Below, piece by piece: positions 1 to 7,794 of a DNA stretch of 64,000 nt. A program made the position numbers and the translations under genes. Location of the stretch: contig NZ_JAAVLW010000001.1 of the NCBI RefSeq assembly GCF_013114835.1, positions 806,001 through 870,000 of the forward strand, read 5' to 3'. The DNA comes from Bradyrhizobium archetypum. Lineage in GTDB: Bacteria > Pseudomonadota > Alphaproteobacteria > Rhizobiales > Xanthobacteraceae. The notes beneath the pieces are model-generated. The model made no database searches and was not told the origin of the DNA. It saw nothing but the letters and a program-made list of their open reading frames with translations. Numbering within the stretch: position 1 is the stretch's first letter; each line of letters begins with the position of its first letter.

Positions 1-159
1 ACCCTTCTTGTGGAGGATGCGATGCCAGAGCAGCGACTGCTCCTTGGTCAAATCGGTCTCGGGGTTTGGAACGCGCATTTCCTGCGGATAATTCGTCGCA
101 ATAAAAGCGCGCACCTCATCACGAAACGCAGCATCCTCGCTGGAAAGGTCGAGATCCAT
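1..159 (-). CDS. Acyl-CoA dehydrogenase, N-terminal part (cut by window edge)
   Basis: The 53 visible residues begin MDLDLSSEDAAFRDEVRAF and continue with a helical stretch rich in acidic residues, as at the N-terminus of FAD-dependent acyl-CoA dehydrogenases. That domain packs on the substrate; the catalytic Glu and FAD-binding parts lie outside the window. The ATG is 15 bases downstream of the SDR gene stop, so the two are probably co-transcribed from the promoter near 1390. It would oxidise an acyl-CoA to the enoyl-CoA in the pathway served by the neighbouring CoA ligase and CoA-transferase. The family call is good; the substrate is unknown. Confidence 0.75.
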   Translation of the reverse strand, partial: MDLDLSSEDAAFRDEVRAFIATNYPQEMRVPNPETDLTKEQSLLWHRILHKKG

Positions 160-174
160 GTTGCGATGCTCCTG

Positions 175-912
175 TTACCACTTCTCGCCGAAGGGACGGA
201 TTTCCAGCTCGAAGGTCCAGGCGCTGCGCGGCTGCTGATAGAGCAGCCAATAGGATTCCGCGACCGAGGATGGCGGCATCAAGAGATCGGGATTATCCAG
301 AGCATTCGGGCCAAGTGCCTCGATCCGCCGCTGGCGTACCCATTCAGTGTCGACGCCGGAATCGATGATGAGATGCGCCACGTGGATGTTCTTGGGCCCC
401 AACTCGCGCGCCGCCGCCTGTGCCACGGCCCGCAGACCAAACTTGGCACTGGCAAAGGCGGCATAGCCGATCCCACCGCGCAGGCTCGCCGTCGCTCCGG
501 TGAAGAAGATATTGCCCCTGCCTCGCGGAAGCATCAGGCGCGCGGCTTCGCGGCCGGCGAGAAAGCCGGAATAGCAGGCCATCTCCCAGACCTTGCGGAA
601 CACGCGCTCGGTGGTTTCCAGAATCGGAAAGTTGACGTTTGCGCCGATGTTGAAGATGCAAACCTCAAGTGGCGCATGCTTGTCGGCATCGCCGAGGAAT
701 GAAATGATCTCCTCCTCCTTGCGCGCATCGAGCGAGCGCGCGTGGATTTCGCCGCCGGCCTTCTCGATCTCCTTCACGAGCGGTTCGAGCTTGGCACCGT
801 TGCGTCGTCCCGCAAACACCGTGAAGCCCTCTGAGGCGAACTTCTTTGCGATCTCGCCGCCGATATAGTCACCGGCGCCGATCACGGCCACGGTTGCGTT
901 TCTCTTTTGCAA
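175..912 (-). CDS. SDR-family protein lacking the catalytic tyrosine (paralogue 1)
   Basis: This is a short-chain dehydrogenase/reductase-like protein of about 245 residues. A Rossmann glycine motif (VIGAGDYIGGEIA) lies near residues 9-21 and the serine-containing strand FFTGATAS is present. Where classical SDRs have YxxxK this protein reads FASAK, so the proton-donating Tyr is replaced by Phe. The start chosen is TTG at 912, preceded by GGAGAAGGG; the open frame extends further upstream, but only into the neighbouring pseudogene. It is closely similar to the protein at 1557-2300 on the other strand (shared stretch GPKNIHV.HLIID). Gene order places it in an operon with the acyl-CoA dehydrogenase. 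It binds NAD(P) by inference; its chemistry is uncertain. Confidence 0.85.
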   Translation of the reverse strand: MQKRNATVAVIGAGDYIGGEIAKKFASEGFTVFAGRRNGAKLEPLVKEIEKAGGEIHARSLDARKEEEIISFLGDADKHAPLEVCIFNIGANVNFPILETTERVFRKVWEMACYSGFLAGREAARLMLPRGRGNIFFTGATASLRGGIGYAAFASAKFGLRAVAQAAARELGPKNIHVAHLIIDSGVDTEWVRQRRIEALGPNALDNPDLLMPPSSVAESYWLLYQQPRSAWTFELEIRPFGEKW

Positions 913-926
913 AGCCCTTCTCCCGG

Positions 927-1328
927 TCAAGTTAAGTGAGTTCGTCGTTGGAGTTTCACCGGCTGCCTCGCCGCAACTCGGTCGCCGCGCCAGCATTGCG
1001 CGAGCTCATGCTCCCGTGTCTTGTCGGTTGAGCGACCCGGCAAGACGGCGACGACGACGATTTTCGGCGGCCGAATGTAGGAGGTGAGCCTAGGCTTGAT
1101 GGAGTTCAACATACGATCGCCCGCTCGCACGCCGAGCGAGGAGAGAACGTTGGCGATCTCGGTGACCCGCCTATCGAGGTCACCATAGCTCCAGGCCATG
1201 CCGTCTTCGACCAGAGCGATTTGGCCCGGAGTCTTGTCGACATAATCCGCCATCACTTCGTGGATGCGGCGCGGCAGCCCTGCAGCAATCTCATCGATAT
1301 CGATCGCCGATGAAAGACCCGCCACCAC
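927..1328 (-). pseudogene. Acyl-CoA synthetase (AMP-binding) with internal deletion
   Basis: The first ~72 residues look like the start of an ANL-superfamily acyl-CoA synthetase (HEVMADYVDKTPGQIALVEDG, then WSYGDLDRRVTEIANVLSSLG and GVRAGDRM). The frame then jumps to PKIVVVAVLPGRSTDKTREH, which resembles the far C-terminal segment carrying the catalytic lysine (usual form ...LPrtatGKv.k.EL). The whole nucleotide-binding core, some 380 residues, is missing. The GTG start with GGGAGG upstream and the promoter at 1385-1413 are intact, so the remnant may now act mainly as a leader for the SDR and acyl-CoA dehydrogenase genes downstream. The N-terminal match is convincing; the C-terminal match is my reading of a short motif. 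Confidence 0.65.
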
Positions 1329-1384
1329 CCAACCTCCCGAACAACGAACGTCGCCCTGGTTTGTTCACAGTGCGCTCGATTTCG

Positions 1385-1413
1385 ATCTAACGTTCTTTTT
1401 TAGAACTCGTCAA
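1385..1413 (-). promoter_or_regulatory. Promoter with embedded GTTC-N7-GAAC operator, site 1
   Basis: Read on the minus strand, TTGACG (1413-1408) is followed by exactly 17 bases and TTAGAT (1390-1385), a plausible -35/-10 pair. The 17-base spacer is itself the palindrome GTTC-N7-GAAC (1392-1406). It lies about 60 bases upstream of the acyl-CoA synthetase remnant and between the two divergent SDR operons, so one repressor could control both. The same arrangement recurs near 5002 and 9162. Confidence 0.6.
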
Positions 1414-1556
1414 TCGCAAAATCAGTTTTGGACGCTGACGGCGAAAATTGGCCAGCTATGCTGCCATACCCATAGCCCATGGAAAAGTTCGTTTACAGCG
1501 CGGCTGATCAAGGATACACATCGGTATCAAATAAGAACTTATGGGGAGAGATGAAC

Positions 1557-2300
1557 ATGGCGGGAGAGCGCGGCGTTGCAATCCTTGTCGGCGCAGGCGA
1601 CGCGATCGGCGCAGCCGTCGCGCGGCGTTTTGCCAAAGGCGGTTATACGGTTTGTATCTGCCGACGTGACGCAGCCAAATCCCAAGGATTAGTGGAGGAA
1701 CTCACCGCTGCCGGCTACCGTATCCACGCTTTCAGCATCGATGCTCGTCAGGAAGCCGACGTTCAAAAGCTTTTTTCCGACGTCGAAAGCAACATCGGAC
1801 CGATCGAGGTCTGCCTTTTCAATGCCGGATCGAATGTCAACAAGCCCCTCGTGGAGACCACGCAAAAGCTGTTCTTCAAGGCCTGGGAACTGGCCTGCTA
1901 CGCCGGATTCCTGGTCGGACGCGAGGCTACGCGCGTTATGCTGCCGCGCGGACGCGGCACGATCTTTTTTACCGGCGCGACCGCCAGTATCCGTGGCGGA
2001 CCGGGATTTGCGGCGTTTTCATCGGCGAAGTTCGGCCTTCGCGCGGTCGCCCAGGCGATGGCGCGCGAACTGGGACCGAAGAATATCCACGTCGTCCATC
2101 TCATCATCGACGCCGGCGTCGATAGCGAAGCCATTCATCAGCGCATGAAAGCGGCCAAAGGGATCGAGCCAAGCGAGATTCCACCGGACAGCCTGACGAA
2201 GACGTCTTCCATCGCCGAGGCCTATTGGTTCACGCATCAGCAGAGCCGGGACGGCTGGACCCATGAACTCGATCTTCGTCCATCCGTGGAGACATGGTGA
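1557..2300 (+). CDS. SDR-family protein lacking the catalytic tyrosine (paralogue 2)
   Basis: A 247-residue SDR-like protein beginning MAGERGVAILVGAGDAIGAAV. It keeps the glycine-rich nucleotide-binding turn and the strand FFTGATAS. The expected YxxxK reads FSSAK, the same Tyr-to-Phe loss as in the paralogue at 175-912. ATG 1557 was chosen over ATG 1551 because GGGGAG (1543-1548) sits eight bases before it but only two before 1551. Its stop overlaps the GST start at 2300, so the two are translationally coupled. The shared operator at 1391-1407 lies about 150 bases upstream. The two SDRs could form a heteromer or act on successive intermediates; this is inference. Confidence 0.85.
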   Translation: MAGERGVAILVGAGDAIGAAVARRFAKGGYTVCICRRDAAKSQGLVEELTAAGYRIHAFSIDARQEADVQKLFSDVESNIGPIEVCLFNAGSNVNKPLVETTQKLFFKAWELACYAGFLVGREATRVMLPRGRGTIFFTGATASIRGGPGFAAFSSAKFGLRAVAQAMARELGPKNIHVVHLIIDAGVDSEAIHQRMKAAKGIEPSEIPPDSLTKTSSIAEAYWFTHQQSRDGWTHELDLRPSVETW

Positions 2301-2977
2301 TGAGCGCAACACCTGACCTAACGCTGTGGGGCGTTGGAACAAGCCGCACCATTCGTCCGCACTGGGCCATGCACGAGCTTGGCTTGTCCTACAAGGTCAA
2401 GCCGATCGGGCCGCGGACAGGCGAGACCAAGACGGCCGAATACACCAAGCTCAATCCCCGCCAGAAGATTCCCCTGCTGCAGGACGGCGACTTCTGCATT
2501 GGCGAGAGCGCCGCGATCGTTGCCTACCTGTCGCGAACCTATTCGACGCCGGAACGCTCGCTGATTCCGGAAACCCAGCGCGAGTTCGCCGCGTGGCTCG
2601 AGTGGTGCTTCTTTATCGTGGCCGAACTCGATTCCACCAGCCTTTACGTGATGCGCCGCCATCGGGCGGATGCATTGGGGCACATCTATGGAGTTGCGCC
2701 CGAAGTCGTCGCACAAGCCGGTGAATATTTCCGGCAACAGCTACGGCACGTGGAGGTCGCGCTGGCCGACGGACGGACATTCTTGATGGGTGACCAATTT
2801 ACCAGCGCTGACATTCTGCTTACGACGTGCCTTGATTGGGCCATCGCTTACGGTGTCGGCATCTGCGACAATGCCGATCCCTACCTTGAGCGCATCCAGA
2901 AGCGAGACGCCTATCGAAAAGCCCGAGCGGCGAACGCTCCAGTAGCACCGATCGCGGCGGCGCCGGCGAAAGCCTGA
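2300..2977 (+). CDS. Glutathione S-transferase
   Basis: A 225-residue soluble GST. The N-terminal thioredoxin-like domain (residues ~1-80) contains LNPRQKIPLLQDGDF, with the cis-proline that positions glutathione, and the Glu-Ser pair GESAAIVAYLS that grips its gamma-glutamyl end. The all-helical C-terminal domain follows, with the capping-box-like MGDQFTSADILL. ATG 2300 overlaps the SDR stop by one base and has GGAG eight bases upstream; an ATG at 2294 is too close to that site. It is downstream of an SDR and next to a CoA-transferase and a kappa-like GST, which points to a glutathione-conjugate catabolic route rather than general detoxification. The family is firm; the substrate is not. Confidence 0.88.
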   Translation: MSATPDLTLWGVGTSRTIRPHWAMHELGLSYKVKPIGPRTGETKTAEYTKLNPRQKIPLLQDGDFCIGESAAIVAYLSRTYSTPERSLIPETQREFAAWLEWCFFIVAELDSTSLYVMRRHRADALGHIYGVAPEVVAQAGEYFRQQLRHVEVALADGRTFLMGDQFTSADILLTTCLDWAIAYGVGICDNADPYLERIQKRDAYRKARAANAPVAPIAAAPAKA

Positions 2978-3011
2978 GCACCGATCGCCCGTCGCGCGAG
3001 AGAACCTCGGC

Positions 3012-4211
3012 TCAGACGGCCACGCGCACGGTGCGCTCGGCGACCATCCTGTCGATGGCGCTGTCGTCATAACCCAATTCGCGCAACACCTCGCGGGAGT
3101 GCTCGCCAACGCGGGGAGCCGGCCCGCCGATCGCAGCCTCATTAATCTCGAAGCGAGCCGCGGGCTTCGGCTGCCGCACCCGTCCGACCTTCGGCTGATC
3201 GAATTCCGCGATGATGTCGCGCGCCACCACCTGTTCATTGTGGATGATTTCGCTCCGGCGCAGGATCGGCGCACAAGGCACATCGGCGGCGTCGAGGCGC
3301 TCCAGCCATTCGGCAGTGGTACGCTGGCTGATATATTCAGCCATCTTGTTGATGCGGGCCGTGGCGTTGACCGAACGCGCCGATGGGGTCGCGAATCGGG
3401 AATCCTTGGCAAGCTCAGGATCTCCGGATGCCCGGCAGAAGCCCTGCCATTCGGAATCCGAAATCGTGCCGGCGGTGATGTAGCCGTCACTGGTCTTGAA
3501 CACGAGATCCGGCCGATCGTTGGGATCGGCTGCGGCGGCTTCGGCCCCCACGACCGTATACTGCATCATGCCTTCGGGCCACAGGTAGGAAATCATCGCA
3601 TCCAGCATCGCGACCTGGATGTGATCGCCCTGCCCCGTTTTCTCGCGAGCATAGAGCGCTGCCGCCACAGCCTGCGCAGTGAATACGGCGGTGGTCTTGT
3701 CGCATACGATCGTGCGGATCATTTGTGGACGGTTCGTTACCGGCTGCGACTGGATATCAGCAAAACCCGACAGACCCTGAATGATCGGGTCATAGACGCG
3801 TTTCTTTACGTACGGGCCGGTATCACCGACGCCGCTGATCGAGACGTAGATCAGGCGCGGATGGCGCTGCCGCAATTCTTCTGCACCGAGTCCGAGGCGC
3901 TCCATGGTGCCCGGCCGAAAATTCTGCACCAGCACGTCAGCCTGCGCGACCAGCCTGGTGAGCACCTCACGGCCACCCGCGCTCTTGACATCGATCGACA
4001 GCGAACGCTTGCCGCGGTTCGAAGAGATGAACAGCGCGGAAAACTCGCCATCCTTGTCGATGGTGGCACGGCTGCGGCGCGTAATATCGCCGCCGATCGG
4101 CTCGATCTTCAGTACGTCGGCGCCCTGGTCCGCCAGAAACATGGTCGCGAACGGGCCCGACACCACGCCGGTCAGATCGAGGACGCGAACACCGCTAAGC
4201 GGTCCAGGCAT
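3012..4211 (-). CDS. CaiB/BaiF family CoA-transferase
   Basis: A 399-residue class III CoA-transferase. It opens with GPLSGVRVLDLTGVVSGPFAT, typical of the formyl-CoA transferase/CaiB/alpha-methylacyl-CoA racemase group. It keeps the ADVLKIEP strand, a GKRSLSIDVKS segment, and VAMLDAMISYLW, which contains the aspartate that forms the acyl-enzyme intermediate. The ATG is preceded by AGGGAGAA. It lies 78 bases downstream of the isomerase-like gene at 4290-4922 and probably shares its promoter at 5002. It would move CoA onto a carboxylic acid, or isomerise a 2-methylacyl-CoA. It converges on the GST gene. Confidence 0.9.
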   Translation of the reverse strand: MPGPLSGVRVLDLTGVVSGPFATMFLADQGADVLKIEPIGGDITRRSRATIDKDGEFSALFISSNRGKRSLSIDVKSAGGREVLTRLVAQADVLVQNFRPGTMERLGLGAEELRQRHPRLIYVSISGVGDTGPYVKKRVYDPIIQGLSGFADIQSQPVTNRPQMIRTIVCDKTTAVFTAQAVAAALYAREKTGQGDHIQVAMLDAMISYLWPEGMMQYTVVGAEAAAADPNDRPDLVFKTSDGYITAGTISDSEWQGFCRASGDPELAKDSRFATPSARSVNATARINKMAEYISQRTTAEWLERLDAADVPCAPILRRSEIIHNEQVVARDIIAEFDQPKVGRVRQPKPAARFEINEAAIGGPAPRVGEHSREVLRELGYDDSAIDRMVAERTVRVAV

Positions 4212-4289
4212 GAGACATTCTCCCTGAGTTCACTTTTGCTTTAGGTCCCGGAATTTGGCTTCGCCACTCAACCCGGGCAGTCGCCGCCG

Positions 4290-4922
4290 TCAGGCCGTCT
4301 TGGGAACAGGTTGCCTGGTCTGTTCGACAATCGACTCCTCGACGTCGCGAAGCTGATCCTTGCCGAAAAACATTTCCTTTCCAACGAAGAAGGTCGGCGA
4401 GCCGAATGCTCCCCGGCTGACGGCGTCGCTGGTCAGGTCGATCAGCCTCTTCTTGACATCATCCTGCTGTGCGCGCGCGATCAACCGGTCGATATCGATC
4501 CCTGACGACATGAATGCGTTCCGGAAGATTTCGAGATCGTCCATCTTCTTCGGCTCTTCCCACATATGATGGTAGGCGGCGCGGAAATAGGGCTCGAACA
4601 CGCCTTCGAATTGGGCGGCCACGGCGCCACGCATCAGCATCAGCGTGTTGATCGGAAAGAAGGGATTTTGGCGAAATTTCGTGACGTTATAGCGGCGAAT
4701 GAAGCGCTGGGTCTCCAGCGCCTGGTATTCCGGCTTGTTCTTGATGCCGCGAAGCGAGTCAAAGGGTGACATGTTGCCGGTCGCCTTGTAGATGCCGCCG
4801 AGCAGAACCGGGACATACTCGAATTTCACGCCGGTACGCCGCTCGATGCCCGGAATGGCCACTTCCGCCAGATAGGCATTAGGACTGCCGAAATCGAACT
4901 GGAATTCAACCTTCAGGGGCAT
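4290..4922 (-). CDS. Kappa-GST/2-hydroxychromene-2-carboxylate isomerase-like protein
   Basis: A 210-residue protein of the DsbA-like thioredoxin fold. The N-terminus VEFQFDFGSPNAYLA carries the Ser that replaces the CxxC cysteine in kappa-class GSTs and HCCA isomerases. The tail GAFGSPTFFVGKEMFFGKDQ holds the cis-proline loop. Relatives use glutathione to isomerise chromene carboxylates in naphthalene breakdown; others are general GSH transferases. The ATG has GGGAGAA upstream, and the promoter/operator at 4995-5023 lies ~70 bases before it. With the GST at 2300 this is the second glutathione-fold enzyme of the cluster. I cannot tell isomerase from transferase by sequence alone. Confidence 0.85.
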   Translation of the reverse strand: MPLKVEFQFDFGSPNAYLAEVAIPGIERRTGVKFEYVPVLLGGIYKATGNMSPFDSLRGIKNKPEYQALETQRFIRRYNVTKFRQNPFFPINTLMLMRGAVAAQFEGVFEPYFRAAYHHMWEEPKKMDDLEIFRNAFMSSGIDIDRLIARAQQDDVKKRLIDLTSDAVSRGAFGSPTFFVGKEMFFGKDQLRDVEESIVEQTRQPVPKTA

Positions 4923-4994
4923 GTCGATTCTCCCGGAGAGCGCGTTGTTGGTCAGGTTCGGCGACCGCTAGTTTGAACCCAAGCTCGTTAGCTA

Positions 4995-5023
4995 TCCTTA
5001 TAGTTCTAAAATCGAACTGTCAA
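4995..5023 (-). promoter_or_regulatory. Promoter with embedded AGTTC-N7-GAACT operator, site 2
   Basis: A perfect palindrome AGTTC-N7-GAACT occupies 5002-5018. On the minus strand it is entered by TTGACA (5023-5018), a consensus -35 box. Possible -10 boxes are TAAGGA at 17-base spacing or TATAAG at 15. It sits in the AT-rich gap between the isomerase-like gene (minus) and the HxlR regulator (plus), the expected place for an autoregulated divergent operator. Confidence 0.65.
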
Positions 5024-5162
5024 ATAATGTAGAATTTTCCCCAATCTGACGGCAATGCTAGGGGATTGTTTGGAGTTTAGTACCTAACTAGAATGGTAGC
5101 GAAACCAAAAGCCCCCTGGCACGATTCGAACGGAACTGGCGCGAGAAGACTGGAGAGCAGGA

Positions 5163-5675
5163 ATGAGATGGGATGAACTGGAGGAAGAGCCATGTTCTAT
5201 GGCCCGGACGATCGGCGTGATCGGCGATCGCTGGACCCTTCTGATCCTGCGCGAATGCTTCCTGCGCACGCGCCGCTTCGAGGGATTTCAGTCGGCGCTC
5301 GGAATCACACGCCATCTGCTCGCAGAGCGGCTGAAGAAACTGGTCCGCCAGGGCGTGCTGCGTCGCATTCCCTATCAGGAGTCGCCCAAACGGCATGAAT
5401 ACATCCTTACCCAAAAGGGACTCGATCTCTATCCGATCATGATGGCGCTTGTGCATTGGGGCGACACGCACATGGTCGACGAGCGCGGGCGACCTTTGCT
5501 GCACCAGCACCGCAAATGCGGAAAGAACTTCGATCCCGTCATGGTGTGCTCCGAATGCGGCGAGCCGCTTTTGGCCAAGGAGGTTCATACCCATCCCGGC
5601 CCTGGTGCTCGAAGCACTCCGGCAATAGAGGCGCCAGAGAAACCGAAGGCAAAGGCGCGCCGCAGCGCCGCTTGA
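5163..5675 (+). CDS. HxlR-family transcriptional regulator with Cys-rich tail
   Basis: A 170-residue regulator. Residues 11-100 match the HxlR winged helix: CSMARTIGVIGDRWTLLILREC, a recognition-helix region around GFQSALGITRHLLAERLKKL, and the wing ending in the phrase ILTQKGLDLYPIMMAL. Cys11 is at the position used for redox or electrophile sensing in characterised HxlR proteins such as HypR. A tail beyond the usual ~110-120 residues holds C119, C129 and C132 with nearby histidines, resembling a partial zinc ribbon, followed by a basic Lys/Arg/Ala end. It diverges from the isomerase/CoA-transferase operon with operator site 2 between them, so it is the best candidate for the regulator of the cluster. 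The direction of control (repression) is inferred from operator placement. Confidence 0.87.
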   Translation: MRWDELEEEPCSMARTIGVIGDRWTLLILRECFLRTRRFEGFQSALGITRHLLAERLKKLVRQGVLRRIPYQESPKRHEYILTQKGLDLYPIMMALVHWGDTHMVDERGRPLLHQHRKCGKNFDPVMVCSECGEPLLAKEVHTHPGPGARSTPAIEAPEKPKAKARRSAA

Positions 5676-5801
5676 GGTCCGCTCGCCGGGAATATTTCGA
5701 TCGGAACCTCGCTCAGCAGATCGCAGAACAAGGGAATATATCCGCGGGTGTCGCCTGACGGACACGAGATGTCCGGCAACGGTCGCGAACGGCTACCGCC
5801 C

Positions 5802-7604
5802 TTAGACCCGTATCACATCTCGATTTGCTTCGTTGCAGTAGAGGCGTTCGATCTGTTCAGAGCGATGTTTCAGCACAGCACGTTGATTGACATACGCCTT
5901 GTCGGTGATTTCTCCTGCCGCCAATGACGGCGGATCCTTCAGCAGAAAAAACGAACAGATTCGTTCGCTGCTTCCAACGGTTTCATTGTACTCCCGAAAA
6001 CGATCTTTCAGAAATTGAACCACGCGAGGGTCGCAGGTCAAATCTGCAGCCGGAGTCTTGGAAATCCGCGCGGCCTCGGTCGGATTCAACCAGCAGAGCA
6101 GCGCGCACGATTCACGATTTTCTCCGGCAACGACAATGTCCAGCAATACACCGCGTGTAGCAGCCAGGATTCCCGCGCGCATATTGCCGATCGAGACCCA
6201 CGTGCCGTTCGCGAGCTTGAAGTTCTCGGAAATTCTGCCTGTAAAACGCAGCCCGCGCTCCGGCTTCTGCGGATCCAGAAACGAGACGGTGTCGCCGATG
6301 CGGTAGAATCCTTCCTCATCGAAGGCCTTCTGCGTCAAATCCGGCCTTCCGAGATAACCCGGGGTAACGTTAGGCCCCTTCACCCTCACCTCGTAAGTAT
6401 CGGAAATCGGAATCAATTTAAGCTGCAGACCCGGCGCAGGAAGGCCGATCTCTCCCGGCTGGTCGGTCGCCCAATGGGTCGTGCTGATCGTCGGGGCCGT
6501 TTCAGTGGTGCCATAGCCCGACATGACTGGAATGCGCCGGCCGGTGATCGATGATGTCAGCCGATAGAGTTTCTCAAGCGTCCCCTCCGAAATTGCAGCC
6601 CCGGCATAGCTCAATCTGTCCATCCGCTTGAACACGCTGGCGCCAAGCTCGAGGTCGTTCTCGATCGCGTCGCATAAGAGATTATAGCCGGCTGGCACGT
6701 TGAACATGGCGGTGGGCGAAATCTCCCTGAGATTCGCGACCGTCTTGTGGAAGAGCTGAGGCAGCGGCCGCCCATCGTCGATGTAGAGCGTCCCCCCATT
6801 CTTGAGGATGCCGTGAAGGATGACGTTGCTGCCCATCGTATGGTGCCATGGCAGCCACTCAACCTGGACCGGCGCCTCCGGCGAAGACACCAGCAGACTC
6901 CCCATTTGCAGGGAGCTCGCCATCATACGGTGGGTGTTGAGCACGCCCTTGGGAAAACCGGTCGAGCCAGACGTGAAGAGTATCTTCGCGACAGCGTCGC
7001 AAGACAGCGCACTCGATGCGCGCTGGAATCCGTCGATCGAGCTTCGCGCGGTCAGAGTCTGAAAAGGCACCGTGTCCGGCGCGCCATCGACACTGATCCA
7101 GGTCGCGGCTGCCAGTTCCGGAATGGATCGGCCAGCCGAAAAGTCGCGTCCGCTCTGGACGAAAACAAAATTCGGGCCCAACGCTTCCGCAATATCCTTG
7201 AGACGAGCCAGCCCCCCGGGCATCAGCGTATAGTTTGGCGATACTGGCGCCAGGATCACCCCTATCGACATTGCGGCAAACGAGATCACCGCGTTCTCGA
7301 TGGAGTTTCCTGAAAGCACCGCCAGCTTGTCAGCCGGCTTTGCGCCCATATCGATCAGGCTTTGGCCGACCGCCTGAACCTGCAGCCATGCCTCTCTGTA
7401 GGAGATCTCGTCCCATCCCACCTTCGCGTTGCGTTGCGCAAGGAAAATTCTATCCGGAGCAGAATTTGCCCAGGTCGGAAGCAAATCCGTGATGCGCCAG
7501 TCGCACTTTCCTAACTCGAGGGGCGAACTCAAGATGAGCGTGCCGTCGGTTCGACGCTCTATCGAAAGCTCTCTCGGCGCAAACGTCAGTGCCTTCATCG
7601 ACAT
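5802..7604 (-). CDS. AMP-binding acyl-CoA ligase, feruloyl-CoA-synthase-like
   Basis: A 600-residue ANL adenylate-forming ligase. The ATP loop TSGSTGFPKG is at ~211-220, YGTTETAPT carries the A5 motif, YRIGDT is in the hinge-side loop, and GEITDKAYVNQRAV near the C-terminus provides the catalytic lysine. Length and the ending (…ITDKAYVNQR) are those of the feruloyl-CoA synthase subfamily, longer than common acyl-CoA synthetases. The ATG has AGGAG nine bases upstream. It would activate an aromatic or other carboxylic acid to its CoA thioester with ATP. It follows the binding protein at 7795-8994, suggesting uptake then activation. Actual ferulate activity is not proven; no feruloyl-CoA hydratase/lyase is in the window. 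Confidence 0.85.
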   Translation of the reverse strand: MSMKALTFAPRELSIERRTDGTLILSSPLELGKCDWRITDLLPTWANSAPDRIFLAQRNAKVGWDEISYREAWLQVQAVGQSLIDMGAKPADKLAVLSGNSIENAVISFAAMSIGVILAPVSPNYTLMPGGLARLKDIAEALGPNFVFVQSGRDFSAGRSIPELAAATWISVDGAPDTVPFQTLTARSSIDGFQRASSALSCDAVAKILFTSGSTGFPKGVLNTHRMMASSLQMGSLLVSSPEAPVQVEWLPWHHTMGSNVILHGILKNGGTLYIDDGRPLPQLFHKTVANLREISPTAMFNVPAGYNLLCDAIENDLELGASVFKRMDRLSYAGAAISEGTLEKLYRLTSSITGRRIPVMSGYGTTETAPTISTTHWATDQPGEIGLPAPGLQLKLIPISDTYEVRVKGPNVTPGYLGRPDLTQKAFDEEGFYRIGDTVSFLDPQKPERGLRFTGRISENFKLANGTWVSIGNMRAGILAATRGVLLDIVVAGENRESCALLCWLNPTEAARISKTPAADLTCDPRVVQFLKDRFREYNETVGSSERICSFFLLKDPPSLAAGEITDKAYVNQRAVLKHRSEQIERLYCNEANRDVIRV

Positions 7605-7794
7605 CGAAATGGTCTCCTGAATTTGCGATGGACCCGATCGAGCGCGCTACACGCGATTCGCTACTCTTGGTGCTGATTGCTGCTGCGCCCGCTGATTGGA
7701 TCACGCGAGCCGCCCACCGGCTTTCGGACCAGACCGGCCGGCAGTTCGCATCCAACTCGCGAACTTGCCCGGCGCATCGTTCGCCCGTGCGAGG

